A stretch of 29,447 nt of DNA from an uncultured Clostridia bacterium (GTDB taxonomy: Bacteria > Bacillota > Clostridia > TANB77 > CAG-508): positions 1-29,447 of the forward strand of contig CAKPCF010000023.1 of NCBI GenBank assembly GCA_934141445.1, read 5' to 3'. The notes below the pieces were generated by a model. It did not search any database. It was given only the letters and a program-made list of their open reading frames with translations, and was not told the DNA's origin. This document shows positions 7,446 to 15,268 of this stretch, piece by piece. The position numbers and the translations under genes were made by a program. Each line of letters starts with the position of its first letter. The first letter of the stretch is position 1.

Positions 7446-7892
7446 ATGATAGCACTTGGTTGTGATCATGGAGGATATAAACTTAAAGAAGAAATAAAAA
7501 AGTATTTAGATGAAAATCAAATACCATACAAAGATTTTGGAACAAATTCAGAAGAAAGAACTGATTTTCCAATTTATGCAAAAAAAGTTGCACAAGCTGT
7601 TACTTCAAAAGAATGTGATTGTGGAATTTTAATTTGTAGGACAGGCTTTGGAATGGCAATTACTGCAAATAAATTTAAAGGAATTAGATGTGCAGCTTGC
7701 TATGATGAATCTACTGCTAAACAAGCTAAAGAACATTCAAATATAAATATACTTGCTTTACCAGCAGACTATATAAATATTAGCAAAGCTGTTTCAATGA
7801 TAAGAGTTTGGTTAGGTTCAGAGTTTTTAAAAGGAAGATATTTAGAAAGAGTACAAATGATAAATGAAATAGAAAAAGAAAATATGAAATAG
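7446..7892 (+). CDS. rpiB: RpiB/LacA/LacB-family ribose-5-phosphate isomerase
   Basis: This 148-residue protein interconverts ribose-5-phosphate and ribulose-5-phosphate in the pentose phosphate pathway. It starts MIALGCDHGGYKLKE (phosphate and substrate-binding D7/H8), has the catalytic cysteine C64 in GILICRTGFGMAITANK, and ends with the GRYLERV.MI segment. The family motif around the cysteine is usually C-G-T-G-x-G; here it is C-R-T-G-F-G, with Arg in place of Gly65. ATG 7446 follows AAAGGAGGG by 5 bases; an upstream in-frame extension to 7299 has no SD and is not conserved-looking. The next gene begins 13 bases after the stop. The rpiB - WecA/TagO-like gene order is familiar from Firmicutes. 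I see no clean promoter in 7305-7440. Confidence 0.92.
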   Translation: MIALGCDHGGYKLKEEIKKYLDENQIPYKDFGTNSEERTDFPIYAKKVAQAVTSKECDCGILICRTGFGMAITANKFKGIRCAACYDESTAKQAKEHSNINILALPADYINISKAVSMIRVWLGSEFLKGRYLERVQMINEIEKENMK

Positions 7893-7905
7893 TAATAGGA
7901 CGGAA

Positions 7906-9042
7906 TTGAAAATGTGGGGAGATATAGCAATCGCATTTACAATAGCATTTGTTACATCATTTATGGCAACACCATATACGATTAGAATTGCTAAAAAACT
8001 TGGTGCTGTTGATACACCGAAAGATCAACGAAGAATAAATAAAATTGTAATGCCAAGACTTGGAGGATTAGCTGTTATATTAGGATTTCTAGTTTCTGTA
8101 ATATATTTGTTAGCTGTAATGCTAATTGAAAAAAATATAAATCTAGAAGCTGATAACTTATATCTAAAGCTAATAGGATTTTTCGTTGGTGCTGTAATCA
8201 TAGGATTAACATGTTTCTATGATGATGTAAAAGGTGTAAAAGCATTAGTAAAGTTAACTGCTCAAATTATTGCTGCAATTGTTGTTATATGCTGTGGAAT
8301 TAGAATTGATAGAATTGATGTTGCATTTATTGATAACTTTTTTCCAGAATGGGCATATAACATACTTACAGTTGGGTGGATAGTAGGAATCACAAATGCT
8401 TTAAATTTAATAGATGGATTAGATGGACTATCAACAGGTATTTCAATAATATCTTGTATATCATTACTTATGATATTTTCATTAAATGGTTCACCTTTAA
8501 TATCAATAATTTTAATAACTGCATTATGTGGTTCTTTAGTAGGATTTTTACCATATAATTTTAATCCAGCGAAAACTTTTATTGGAGATACAGGTTCTAA
8601 TTTTTTAGGATATAGTTTAGCAATCATATCAATACTTGGTGTAGCAAAAACGTATACAGCAATAGTAATTGTAGCACCACTTATAGTTCTTGCTTTACCA
8701 TTGTTTGATACGGTATTTGCAATATTTAGAAGGTTGAAAAATGGTAAATCTTTAAAAGCTATAATTGAACCTGATGCAGGACATCTACATCATAAAATGT
8801 TAAAAAAAGGTTTTACACAGAAACAAGCAGTTTTAATTTTATATGGATTAAGTGCTGTTTTAGGAATGTTTGCAGTTATATTATTAGATAGTGGAATATG
8901 GAAAGCTTTATCATTTGCTTTAATGATTATTGCTATAATTGCAATGGGATATAAAGAATTTTTTAAACAAAGACTTCTATGTGACCATGATCCAGATTTA
9001 AATGAAGAAATAGATGAAAAACATATTAGACATGATGTGTAA
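7906..9042 (+). CDS. MraY/WecA/TagO-family polyprenyl-phosphate sugar-1-phosphate transferase
   Basis: This is a 378-residue integral membrane protein with about 10-11 hydrophobic helices. It transfers HexNAc-1-phosphate from UDP-sugar to undecaprenyl phosphate at the inner face of the membrane, the first step of teichoic acid, O-antigen-like or other surface glycan synthesis. Visible family motifs: DTPKDQRRINKIVMPRLGG (about 36-54), CFYDDVKG with D106/D107, NALNLIDGLDGL (N164, N167, D170, D173), FIGDTGS (D228) and the cytoplasmic AGHLHH (H293/H295/H296). The HLHH motif and downstream G-T-Q pattern favour WecA/TagO over MraY. The start is uncertain: TTG 7906 has AGGA at 5 bases, while ATG 7912 has it at 11. 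Probably co-transcribed with rpiB. Confidence 0.9.
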   Translation: MKMWGDIAIAFTIAFVTSFMATPYTIRIAKKLGAVDTPKDQRRINKIVMPRLGGLAVILGFLVSVIYLLAVMLIEKNINLEADNLYLKLIGFFVGAVIIGLTCFYDDVKGVKALVKLTAQIIAAIVVICCGIRIDRIDVAFIDNFFPEWAYNILTVGWIVGITNALNLIDGLDGLSTGISIISCISLLMIFSLNGSPLISIILITALCGSLVGFLPYNFNPAKTFIGDTGSNFLGYSLAIISILGVAKTYTAIVIVAPLIVLALPLFDTVFAIFRRLKNGKSLKAIIEPDAGHLHHKMLKKGFTQKQAVLILYGLSAVLGMFAVILLDSGIWKALSFALMIIAIIAMGYKEFFKQRLLCDHDPDLNEEIDEKHIRHDV

Positions 9043-9072
9043 AGAAGTTGTTAAAGTGCAACTTCTTTTTTT
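9041..9072 (+). terminator. Rho-independent terminator after the WecA/TagO-like gene
   Basis: AAAGAAGTTG (9041-9050) pairs perfectly with CAACTTCTTT (9059-9068), and T continues to 9072. The stem overlaps the stop codon. Confidence 0.9.
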
Positions 9073-9104
9073 GCTGTAAAGAGTAATGAAAATGTAAATA
9101 ATGA

Positions 9105-9133
9105 TTGTTTTTTTGAATAAAATATTATATAAT
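9105..9133 (+). promoter_or_regulatory. Sigma-A promoter for the GNAT / GT8 genes
   Basis: TTGTTT (9105-9110), a 17-bp spacer, then a perfect TATAAT (9128-9133), about 36 bases before the GNAT start. Confidence 0.75.
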
Positions 9134-9168
9134 ACTATTCTAGAATGGTATTTGTAAAGGGGAAAATT

Positions 9169-9609
9169 ATGCAAGTTATAGAATTCGAAAATAAGTATAA
9201 AGAAAAAACAAGACAGTTGATAATTGATGTTGCTATACATGAACATGGTTTTAAAGAATGGAAAGAACATATATTGAAATTTGAAAATGAATTTTATAAA
9301 GAGAATAATGGAAACTGTTGGATTGCAATAAATGAATTTGATGAAGTTGTTGGAACAATAAGTTTAAGAAAAATGAGTGAAAAAAGAGCAGAAGTGAAAA
9401 ACTTGTATATACATTCTGGATTTAGACAACAGGGGATTGCTCAAAATTTATTGGATAGATTATTTGAATTTGCAAAGGCAAATGGATATACAGAATTGCA
9501 ATTAGATACATATAGTGAATTTAGTAAAGCAATGAAGTTATATGAAAAAAATGGATTTGTTTGTAAAGATACTATTGATAATAGACATATATTTTTTAAA
9601 GAAATATAA
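9169..9609 (+). CDS. GNAT-family N-acetyltransferase
   Basis: This 146-residue protein is one complete GNAT domain. Strand-turn VVGTISLRKM (about 59-68) leads to the acetyl-CoA-binding motif A: VKNLYIHSGFRQQGIAQNLL, with R-Q-Q-G-I-A forming the pyrophosphate loop. Then come GYTELQLDTYSEFSKAMKLYEKNGFV (motif B, with the typical 'A..lYek.GF') and a short C-terminal strand. The acetyl acceptor cannot be predicted. ATG 9169 follows AAAGGGGA by 6 bases; an upstream in-frame ATG at 9145 lacks an SD. It has its own promoter and is followed after 56 bases by a GT8 gene, possibly co-transcribed, which would fit (but does not prove) a surface-modification role. Confidence 0.88.
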   Translation: MQVIEFENKYKEKTRQLIIDVAIHEHGFKEWKEHILKFENEFYKENNGNCWIAINEFDEVVGTISLRKMSEKRAEVKNLYIHSGFRQQGIAQNLLDRLFEFAKANGYTELQLDTYSEFSKAMKLYEKNGFVCKDTIDNRHIFFKEI

Positions 9610-9665
9610 TAAATGATAATATAAAAACTTTGTATGTAAATATAGTATAGAAAGGATGAGATATA

Positions 9666-10526
9666 ATGGAAAACATAAATATATTATTATCAGTAAATAA
9701 AAAGTTTTTAAAACATACAGAAGAGTTACTTGCTTCATTGTTGTACTATTCATCTAAAAAGCTAAACGTTTATTTAATGTATGTTGAAAATGAACTAACA
9801 CAAGAAGACTTAAATAATGTGAAAAATTTTGTTGATAATATGGGAAATGGTAAAATAATTCCAATAGTGTTTGATACAAAACAACTGGAAGGAATGCCAG
9901 TTACAGATGATGAAGGTTCTTTTTTTGGAATGGAAGCATATAGTAGACTATTTTGTTCTTTTACACTACCTAAAGAGGTAGAGAAAATATTATATTTTGA
10001 TGCTGATATGATATGTACAGGAGATATTACAGAACTATATAATATTGATTTCGAAGGTAAAATGTGGATTGCTTGTAGAGATAAAGGGATAAAGCAAAAA
10101 GATTTAGATAGATTAGGTTTACCTTCTGATTATCCATATATCAATTCTGGTATGCTACTCATAAATGTAAAGAAAATTAGAAAAATGTATACAGAACAAG
10201 ATATAGCTCAAAAAATAAGAGAGGTACATAAAGTTTTAGTTTATCCTGATCAAGATTTTATAAATAAAGTTTTTTGTGATGATATAAAAATTGTTGATAA
10301 TAAATATAATCTTGTAGCTAAAGATATAAGATATAATGAATTAACAGAGAAACCGCTGATAATTCATTATGCTGGAAGTGTAAAACCTTGGAAAGAAGAT
10401 GTGTCAAGATTTGATAAAGAATATATTGAATTTTATTATGATTCTATGAAATTACAAGGGAAGTTAAAAGAAAAAAAGCTGAAAGAAATAATAGAAACTC
10501 ATAAAAAATATGGATACAAAAACTAA
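9666..10526 (+). CDS. Glycosyltransferase family 8 protein
   Basis: This 286-residue GT-A fold, retaining glycosyltransferase is of the LgtC / general stress protein A type. It shows INILLSVNKKFLKHTEELLASLLYYS at the N-terminus, EAYSRLF (about 90-96), the metal-binding DxD in LYFDADMI (D112, D114), YINSGMLLINV (about 158-168), YPDQDFIN (D195/D197) and the C-terminal HYAGSVKPW (H234, G237, K240, P241, W242) that contacts the nucleotide. All GT8 landmarks are present, so it is likely active; donor is probably UDP-galactose or UDP-glucose, acceptor unknown. AAAGGATGAG precedes ATG 9666. It ends in an AU-rich hairpin. Together with the nearby WecA/TagO-like enzyme and the 11808-13061 protein it suggests a scattered surface-glycan locus. 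Confidence 0.92.
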   Translation: MENINILLSVNKKFLKHTEELLASLLYYSSKKLNVYLMYVENELTQEDLNNVKNFVDNMGNGKIIPIVFDTKQLEGMPVTDDEGSFFGMEAYSRLFCSFTLPKEVEKILYFDADMICTGDITELYNIDFEGKMWIACRDKGIKQKDLDRLGLPSDYPYINSGMLLINVKKIRKMYTEQDIAQKIREVHKVLVYPDQDFINKVFCDDIKIVDNKYNLVAKDIRYNELTEKPLIIHYAGSVKPWKEDVSRFDKEYIEFYYDSMKLQGKLKEKKLKEIIETHKKYGYKN

Positions 10527-10535
10527 AGAAAAATA

Positions 10536-10583
10536 AAAATTTACTTAAATTAAAGAAGAAAATTCCAAATTTAAGTAAATTTT
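10536..10583 (+). terminator. AU-rich hairpin, probable terminator after the GT8 gene
   Basis: AAAATTTACTTAAATT (10536-10551) pairs perfectly over 16 bp with 10568-10583. The stem is weak in GC and the T run is within the stem, so it is less convincing than the others here. Confidence 0.55.
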
Positions 10584-10656
10584 ATTATATTAGGCATAAA
10601 TTGTTTGATGTAAATATTGGATTGAATAATATTGATATTTTGATAAAACTGCTGGT

Positions 10657-10686
10657 TTGACATTTCTGATTTAAGTATAGTATAAT
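10657..10686 (+). promoter_or_regulatory. Strong sigma-A promoter of the Sua5/TsaC gene
   Basis: Perfect TTGACA (10657-10662) and perfect TATAAT (10681-10686) with an 18-bp spacer. Predicted initiation near 10693 would leave a leader of under 20 bases that just includes the GAGGT SD at 10696-10700. Confidence 0.85.
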
Positions 10687-10709
10687 ATATTGGATGAGGT
10701 TGATTTGAT

Positions 10710-11750
10710 ATGTATTATAATTGGAAAGAAAGAACGGATACAGAAGAATTAAAAATAATATGTAATTTGATAAGAAATGGTGAGTTAGTAATTTTTCCAA
10801 CAGAAACTGTATATGGAATTGGAGCTAATGCACTTGATGAAAATGCTGTTGGAAAAATTTTTATTGCGAAAGGTAGACCTTCAGATAACCCATTGATAGT
10901 TCATGTTGCTGATAAAAGAAAAATAAATGAGATTACTCAAGATATAACAGAGGTAGAGCAAAAATTGATTGACAATTTTATGCCTGGACCATTTACAATT
11001 ATTTTAAAAAGAAAACCAATTATACCTGATATAGTGACAGCTGGATTGGATACGGTTGCAGTAAGAATGCCTGATAACATTATTGCAAGAGGAATAATTC
11101 AACTTTCTGGAGTACCAATAGCAGCACCGAGTGCTAATATTTCTGGAAAACCAAGTGGTACTAATATAGAGGATATAAGAAAAGAATTAGAGGGAAAGGT
11201 TTCTGCAATAGTTGATGGTGGAGAAACAAATATTGGACTAGAGTCTACAGTAGTGAAAGTTATAAATGAAATACCGGTTATTTTAAGACCAGGAAAGATA
11301 ACTCCTGAAGATATAAAAAATGTCGTAGGTAATGTGAAGTTAGATGACAACATATTTAAAAAAGTGAAAAAAAGTGAGAAAATTGAAAGCCCAGGAATGA
11401 AATATAGGCATTATGCACCAGAAACAAAATGTAAATTAGTTAATTGTTCAAATGAATTAGATCAAATTTTTTATTTAAAAAAATTTATAAAAGAGTATAA
11501 TGAAGATGTTGTAATTATTGGATTTGAAGAGCATAAGGAAAAATTATATGTAGATGAAGAAAAATTCATAAGTGTAGGTTCAAAAGAAGATTTAACAAGT
11601 TTTGCAAAAAATATTTATTCTGCACTAAGAAAAGCAGATGAATTAAAACCGAAAAGAATATTGATAGAAGGAGTTCCAAAGACAGGAATAGGAATTGCAA
11701 TAATGAATAGATTAGTAAGAACTTGTGAATATGATGTTTTTGAAAAGTAA
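10710..11750 (+). CDS. L-threonylcarbamoyladenylate synthase (Sua5/YwlC type)
   Basis: This 346-residue two-domain protein makes threonylcarbamoyl-AMP from threonine, bicarbonate and ATP, the first step of t6A37 modification of ANN-decoding tRNAs. The YrdC domain (about residues 10-195) shows GELVIFPTETVYGIGANA, KGRPSDNPLIVHV, PGPFTIIL, VAVRMPDN and PSANISGKPSGT. A linker with SPGMKYRHYAPE leads to the C-terminal Sua5 domain (about 235-346), so this is the long Sua5 form and not the short TsaC. A TGA immediately upstream in frame excludes a longer start. GAGGT at 10696-10700 is 9 bases before ATG 10710. Sua5 next to rpiB and TagO/WecA-like genes is a familiar Firmicute neighbourhood, here interrupted by three inserted genes. 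Confidence 0.95.
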   Translation: MYYNWKERTDTEELKIICNLIRNGELVIFPTETVYGIGANALDENAVGKIFIAKGRPSDNPLIVHVADKRKINEITQDITEVEQKLIDNFMPGPFTIILKRKPIIPDIVTAGLDTVAVRMPDNIIARGIIQLSGVPIAAPSANISGKPSGTNIEDIRKELEGKVSAIVDGGETNIGLESTVVKVINEIPVILRPGKITPEDIKNVVGNVKLDDNIFKKVKKSEKIESPGMKYRHYAPETKCKLVNCSNELDQIFYLKKFIKEYNEDVVIIGFEEHKEKLYVDEEKFISVGSKEDLTSFAKNIYSALRKADELKPKRILIEGVPKTGIGIAIMNRLVRTCEYDVFEK

Positions 11751-11790
11751 AAATTAAATGATTTAATTTATATATAGTGTTTATATAAAT
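11751..11790. repeat. Two consecutive AT-only palindromes in the gap before the second glycosyltransferase
   Basis: AAATTAAAT (11751-11759), G, ATTTAATTT (11761-11769) is a perfect palindrome. ATTTATATA (11766-11774) and TATATAAAT (11782-11790) are exact reverse complements. The two structures share bases 11766-11769, so they could be alternatives. There is no T run for termination. Confidence 0.5.
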
Positions 11791-11807
11791 TATCAGAAAG
11801 AGGAGAA

Positions 11808-13061
11808 ATGAATAAGGATATAAATTTTGGAATAGGTTTTATAACTGGTAGGGCAAATATTTGTAAAATAGTAAATAGTTATTATAAATATTTAGTTGAA
11901 CAAGTAGAAAATCTAGATATGAAAGTAAATCTTACAATTTTTATATTGTATGATTTGGCATATCAATTTACTACAAGAATAGATTTTTATGGAATCCTTC
12001 CAGAAGTATATAAGCATATAAATATAAAATATATATCACCAGAAGATATAGAAGAAGATAAAAAGAAAATTATTTCAAAATATGATATTTCTAAGGAAGA
12101 TGCAAATTTACTATTAGGTAAGGGATATGGAAAAGCAAGAAATACAATCTTATATTATGCCTTAAAAAGGGATATTGATTATTTACTTTTCTGGGATGAT
12201 GATGAATATCCATTAGCTAGTGTAAAAAATGACAAAGAACTTGAATGGATAAAACAGGCCAATATTGCTGAACATATAAAACATATAGAAGATGCAGATG
12301 TTACAATGGGATATAGATGTGGATTTATGAATCCATTACCTTATATAGAGTATAATGATATTATTAAAGAAGAAGATTACAAAAAGTTTATAGATGGTTT
12401 AGAAAATGAAGTAATAAATTGGGAGAAAGCTCAAAAAACTAGAAAAGATAATACAAATATTGAATATGCACAAAGAGATATAGCAGAACATACAAAGCCA
12501 ACAGAATACTTAGAGGAAATTGGTAAAAAGACATTTGTATTGGGTTCTGGTATATGCTTGAATCTAAGACATTTAGATAAAATTCCTGCATTTTACAATC
12601 CACCAGGAGCAAGAGGTGAAGATACATTTTTCTCTTGTGCATTAGGATTAAAAGATGCAAAAGTAATGAGAATTCCAGTATATCATTTTCATGATTGTTT
12701 TTTAAAGTATACTTCTTTAATGAAAGAAAAATATCCAAAAACATTTAGAAGAATTGCTTTAGATGATAATGGAATTGAACAAAGATTTTTAAAAACAACT
12801 ATGGGTTGGACAAAGTATAAACCTCTTTTGTATTATATAACAGAAAAAGAGAATTATAAGCAAATAATAAAAGATACAAGAAAAAATTTAGAAGAAAGTA
12901 TACCAAAAATCAATACAGCTTTTGAAACTTGTGACTTTTCATGCTTAATAGGTGAACTTGACGAATATGATAAAAATGTAAAGAAACATTATCAAGAATT
13001 TTTAAGAGTTACAGAAGTATGGAATGATTTAAAATATAAAATAAAAGAGTCTAAAGTATAA
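11808..13061 (+). CDS. Putative GT-A-type glycosyltransferase, family not recognised
   Basis: This is a 417-residue soluble protein. GKGYGKARNTILYYALKRD (about 104-122) followed by YLLFWDDDEYPLA (W129, D130-D132, E133) is the pattern of GT2-like GT-A enzymes, in which 'aRN.....a....i.flDdD' precedes the metal-binding DxD. A later RGEDTFFS (R269-D272) matches the position of the catalytic-base 'ED' of many GT2 enzymes, and YHFHDC (H293, H295) could bind metal. A helical C-terminal region (about 330-417) has no match I recognise. AGAGGAG precedes ATG 11808. It follows Sua5 by 57 bases with no terminator between, so it may share that promoter. Sugar and acceptor are unknown; the glycosyltransferase call is inference from motifs. 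Confidence 0.65.
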   Translation: MNKDINFGIGFITGRANICKIVNSYYKYLVEQVENLDMKVNLTIFILYDLAYQFTTRIDFYGILPEVYKHINIKYISPEDIEEDKKKIISKYDISKEDANLLLGKGYGKARNTILYYALKRDIDYLLFWDDDEYPLASVKNDKELEWIKQANIAEHIKHIEDADVTMGYRCGFMNPLPYIEYNDIIKEEDYKKFIDGLENEVINWEKAQKTRKDNTNIEYAQRDIAEHTKPTEYLEEIGKKTFVLGSGICLNLRHLDKIPAFYNPPGARGEDTFFSCALGLKDAKVMRIPVYHFHDCFLKYTSLMKEKYPKTFRRIALDDNGIEQRFLKTTMGWTKYKPLLYYITEKENYKQIIKDTRKNLEESIPKINTAFETCDFSCLIGELDEYDKNVKKHYQEFLRVTEVWNDLKYKIKESKV

Positions 13062-13089
13062 GAAGAACATAAAGTTCTTCTTTATCTTT
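13060..13089 (+). terminator. Terminator after the putative glycosyltransferase
   Basis: AAGAAGAAC (13060-13068) pairs perfectly with GTTCTTCTT (13074-13082), followed by TATCTTT. The stem overlaps the stop codon. Confidence 0.75.
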
Positions 13090-13145
13090 AATAAAAGAAA
13101 ATGAAGAATTTATGTATTTTTAAGATTTTTTCTTATACATATACA

Positions 13146-13174
13146 TTGAAAAAATAACAGGTTTATTTTATAAT
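13146..13174 (+). promoter_or_regulatory. Sigma-A promoter of the pth operon
   Basis: TTGAAA (13146-13151), a 17-bp spacer, then a perfect TATAAT (13169-13174), about 20 bases before the pth start. Confidence 0.75.
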
Positions 13175-13195
13175 AGACCATAGGAGTTAATGAAA

Positions 13196-13759
13196 ATGAA
13201 ATTGATTGTAGGACTAGGAAATCCAGAAAATGAAGAAAATTATTCAAACACTAGACACAATATGGGTTTTGATGTTATAAATTTATTAGCAAGTAAATAT
13301 AATATAGAAATTTCAAGAACAAAATTTCAAGGATTATATGGTAGTGGTACTATTGAAAATGAAAAAGTAATTTTACTAAAACCACAAACATATATGAATA
13401 ATAGTGGAGAATCAATAATAGAATTTATGAAATTCTATAAATTATCTGAAAATGATTTACTTGTTATCTATGATGATATAGATATAGAACCAGGTAAAAT
13501 TAGAATTAAAAGAAATGGTTCAGCAAGTACGCATAATGGTATGAAGTCAATAGTATATAATTTGAAAAATGAGAATTTTCCAAGAGTTAGAATTGGCATA
13601 GGAAAACCTTCTAATGGCAATGACATGATTTCACATGTAATAGGAAATATTCCGGAAGAAGAAATGAAAACTTTAAAAAATGGAATTGAATTGGGTGAAA
13701 AAGCAGTAGAAACAATATTAGAAAAAGGAATAGAAACTGCAATGAACCTATATAATTAA
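13196..13759 (+). CDS. pth: Peptidyl-tRNA hydrolase
   Basis: This 187-residue protein cleaves the ester bond of peptidyl-tRNAs that drop off the ribosome, recycling tRNA. It begins MKLIVGLGNPE, followed by the catalytic histidine H21 in NTRHNMGF, then KPQTYMNNSG (M67, N68), IYDDIDIEPGKIR (D93) and HNGMKSI (N114). All catalytic and tRNA-binding positions known from E. coli Pth are present. Small oddities are N-E-N after GNP where G is usual, and STHNG in place of GGHNG. Two in-frame ATGs lie at 13190 and 13196. AGGAG at 13182-13186 is 3 bases from the first and 9 from the second, and family members start MKLIVGLGNP, so 13196 is chosen. Eight bases separate it from the next gene. Confidence 0.96.
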   Translation: MKLIVGLGNPENEENYSNTRHNMGFDVINLLASKYNIEISRTKFQGLYGSGTIENEKVILLKPQTYMNNSGESIIEFMKFYKLSENDLLVIYDDIDIEPGKIRIKRNGSASTHNGMKSIVYNLKNENFPRVRIGIGKPSNGNDMISHVIGNIPEEEMKTLKNGIELGEKAVETILEKGIETAMNLYN

Positions 13760-13767
13760 GAGGAAGT

Positions 13768-14949
13768 ATGAAAGAAATAATTATTTACGAAGAAAATGAC
13801 AACAAAACAATAATGTATTTGGAAAATCAACAAATACTAGAAAAATACGAAGAAAATGAAGATAATAGAACTATAGAAGGCAATATATATATAGGCAAAG
13901 TGCAAAATGTTTTGTCAGGTTTACAAGCAGCTTTTATAGATTTAGGAAATGGAAAAAATGCTTTTATACATCTAAAAGATATTCTGCCAAAACGAAATAT
14001 AGTGTTAGAACCAGAAATAGATGAGGCAGAAAAATCATTAAAAATAAAAGATTATATAAAACCTGGAATGCCAATTATAGTAGAAGTAAAGAGAGATGAA
14101 ACTTTAAATAAAGGAGCGAGAGTATCTACACATATAAGCTTAAAAGGAAGATTTATAGTGTATATGCCAAATGCTACTTTTATAACTGTATCTCAGAAAA
14201 TTACTGATAAAGAAAAAAGAGAAAAATTGGTAGAAATTGCCAAAAAGTATTTACCAGAAAATACAGGAGCTATTTTAAGAACTGTTAGCGAAGATGTTAC
14301 TGAAAAAGAAATAGAAGAAGATATAAAAGCACAAGTAGATAAGTGGGAAAAGTTAAAAAAACAAGAGGTATATGAATATCCTAAAAAGATATTTGATGCT
14401 GGTGGTATAATAAAGAAAATTATTATTGACTTAGCAGATAATTCACTTGATAGAATTGTTGTAAATAGTGAAGAAATGAAAAATAGGGTAAATGCTATTT
14501 TAAGTGAAATAAATAAAGATATTAAAGTAGTAGTTACTAAAGAAAATATATTAAATTGGTATAATATAAGAAAAGAATTACAAGATGCAAATAATAGAAA
14601 AATATGGTTGAAAAATGGTGGATTTATTACCATTGATAAAACAGAAGCCTTAACAGCAATAGATGTTAATTCTGGAAAATTCGTTGGAAAAAATAATTTA
14701 GAAGAAACAATTTTTCAAGTTAATGAACAGGCTGCTATAGAGATTGCAAAACAGATTAGATTAAGAGATATTGGTGGAATTATTTTAATTGATTTTATAG
14801 ATATGCATATTGACGAGCATAAAAATAAAATTATAAAAGTAATGAAAGCATATACTAAAATGGATAGAAGTAGAGTACAAATAGAAGAATTTACAAAATT
14901 AAATTTATTAGAACTTACAAGAAAACATATATGTAGTAATTATAAATAA
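13768..14949 (+). CDS. Ribonuclease E/G family protein, short form
   Basis: This 393-residue protein has the catalytic core of RNase E/G. An S1 domain (about 38-120, starting GNIYIGKVQNVLSGLQAAFIDLG) is followed by the RNase H-like and 5'-sensor regions and the DNase I-like active site: GGFITIDKTEALTAIDVNSG with D299 and IDFIDM with D342/D345, the Mg2+ ligands. It ends directly after LLELTRKHICSNYK. In E. coli RNase E and G the next stretch holds the CPxC zinc-link that joins subunits; it is absent here, and BofA-like starts 22 bases later, so this is not a frameshift. It may therefore be monomeric or assemble differently. RNase E/G cuts single-stranded AU-rich RNA. AGAGGAAG precedes ATG 13768; co-transcribed with pth. 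Confidence 0.92.
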   Translation: MKEIIIYEENDNKTIMYLENQQILEKYEENEDNRTIEGNIYIGKVQNVLSGLQAAFIDLGNGKNAFIHLKDILPKRNIVLEPEIDEAEKSLKIKDYIKPGMPIIVEVKRDETLNKGARVSTHISLKGRFIVYMPNATFITVSQKITDKEKREKLVEIAKKYLPENTGAILRTVSEDVTEKEIEEDIKAQVDKWEKLKKQEVYEYPKKIFDAGGIIKKIIIDLADNSLDRIVVNSEEMKNRVNAILSEINKDIKVVVTKENILNWYNIRKELQDANNRKIWLKNGGFITIDKTEALTAIDVNSGKFVGKNNLEETIFQVNEQAAIEIAKQIRLRDIGGIILIDFIDMHIDEHKNKIIKVMKAYTKMDRSRVQIEEFTKLNLLELTRKHICSNYK

Positions 14950-14971
14950 AATATGGAAGGAAGTATAAATT

Positions 14972-15211
14972 ATGGACATTTTATCATATTTAATAGCTTT
15001 TGTGATTTTACTTGTAGTATTAAAAATTATAGCTATTCCATTTAAGATAGCAATTAAGTTTATTATAAACTCAATTATAGGAGGGCTTATACTAGCTGTA
15101 CTTGCATATTTTGGAATAGGAGTAATAGTAACTTGGTGGATGGTAGCTTTAACTGGGTTATTTGGTATTCCAGGAGCTGTTATTTCTATAATACTAGCAA
15201 TGATATTGTAA
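14972..15211 (+). CDS. BofA-family (pro-sigma-K processing inhibitor-like) membrane protein
   Basis: This 79-residue, almost wholly hydrophobic protein has the BofA layout: an N-terminal helix (about 4-25), the conserved FKIAIKFIINSIIGGLILAVLAYFGIG segment (family 'i.k.i.n.i.G...L...N..g') and the diagnostic C-terminal LTGLFGIPGAVISIIL (family 'G.lGiPGvl.Ll'). In Bacillus subtilis BofA holds the SpoIVFB protease inactive in the outer forespore membrane until pro-sigma-K processing is triggered. Many clostridial BofA-like proteins are called by homology only. GGAAGG lies before ATG 14972. It sits 22 bases after the RNase E/G gene and 57 before rimO with no terminator on either side, so it is probably expressed within the run and not only in sporulation. 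Confidence 0.8.
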   Translation: MDILSYLIAFVILLVVLKIIAIPFKIAIKFIINSIIGGLILAVLAYFGIGVIVTWWMVALTGLFGIPGAVISIILAMIL

Positions 15212-15268
15212 AAGATATTAACATAAGGAAAAAGCTGATGCAAAGAGATTAAATAATTGGAGAAAGAT

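Noticed and set aside
8998..9270. Minus-strand open frame over the terminator and promoter region before the GNAT gene
   Set aside because: It runs through a perfect terminator and a good plus-strand promoter, and the peptide is low-complexity F/I/Y-rich.
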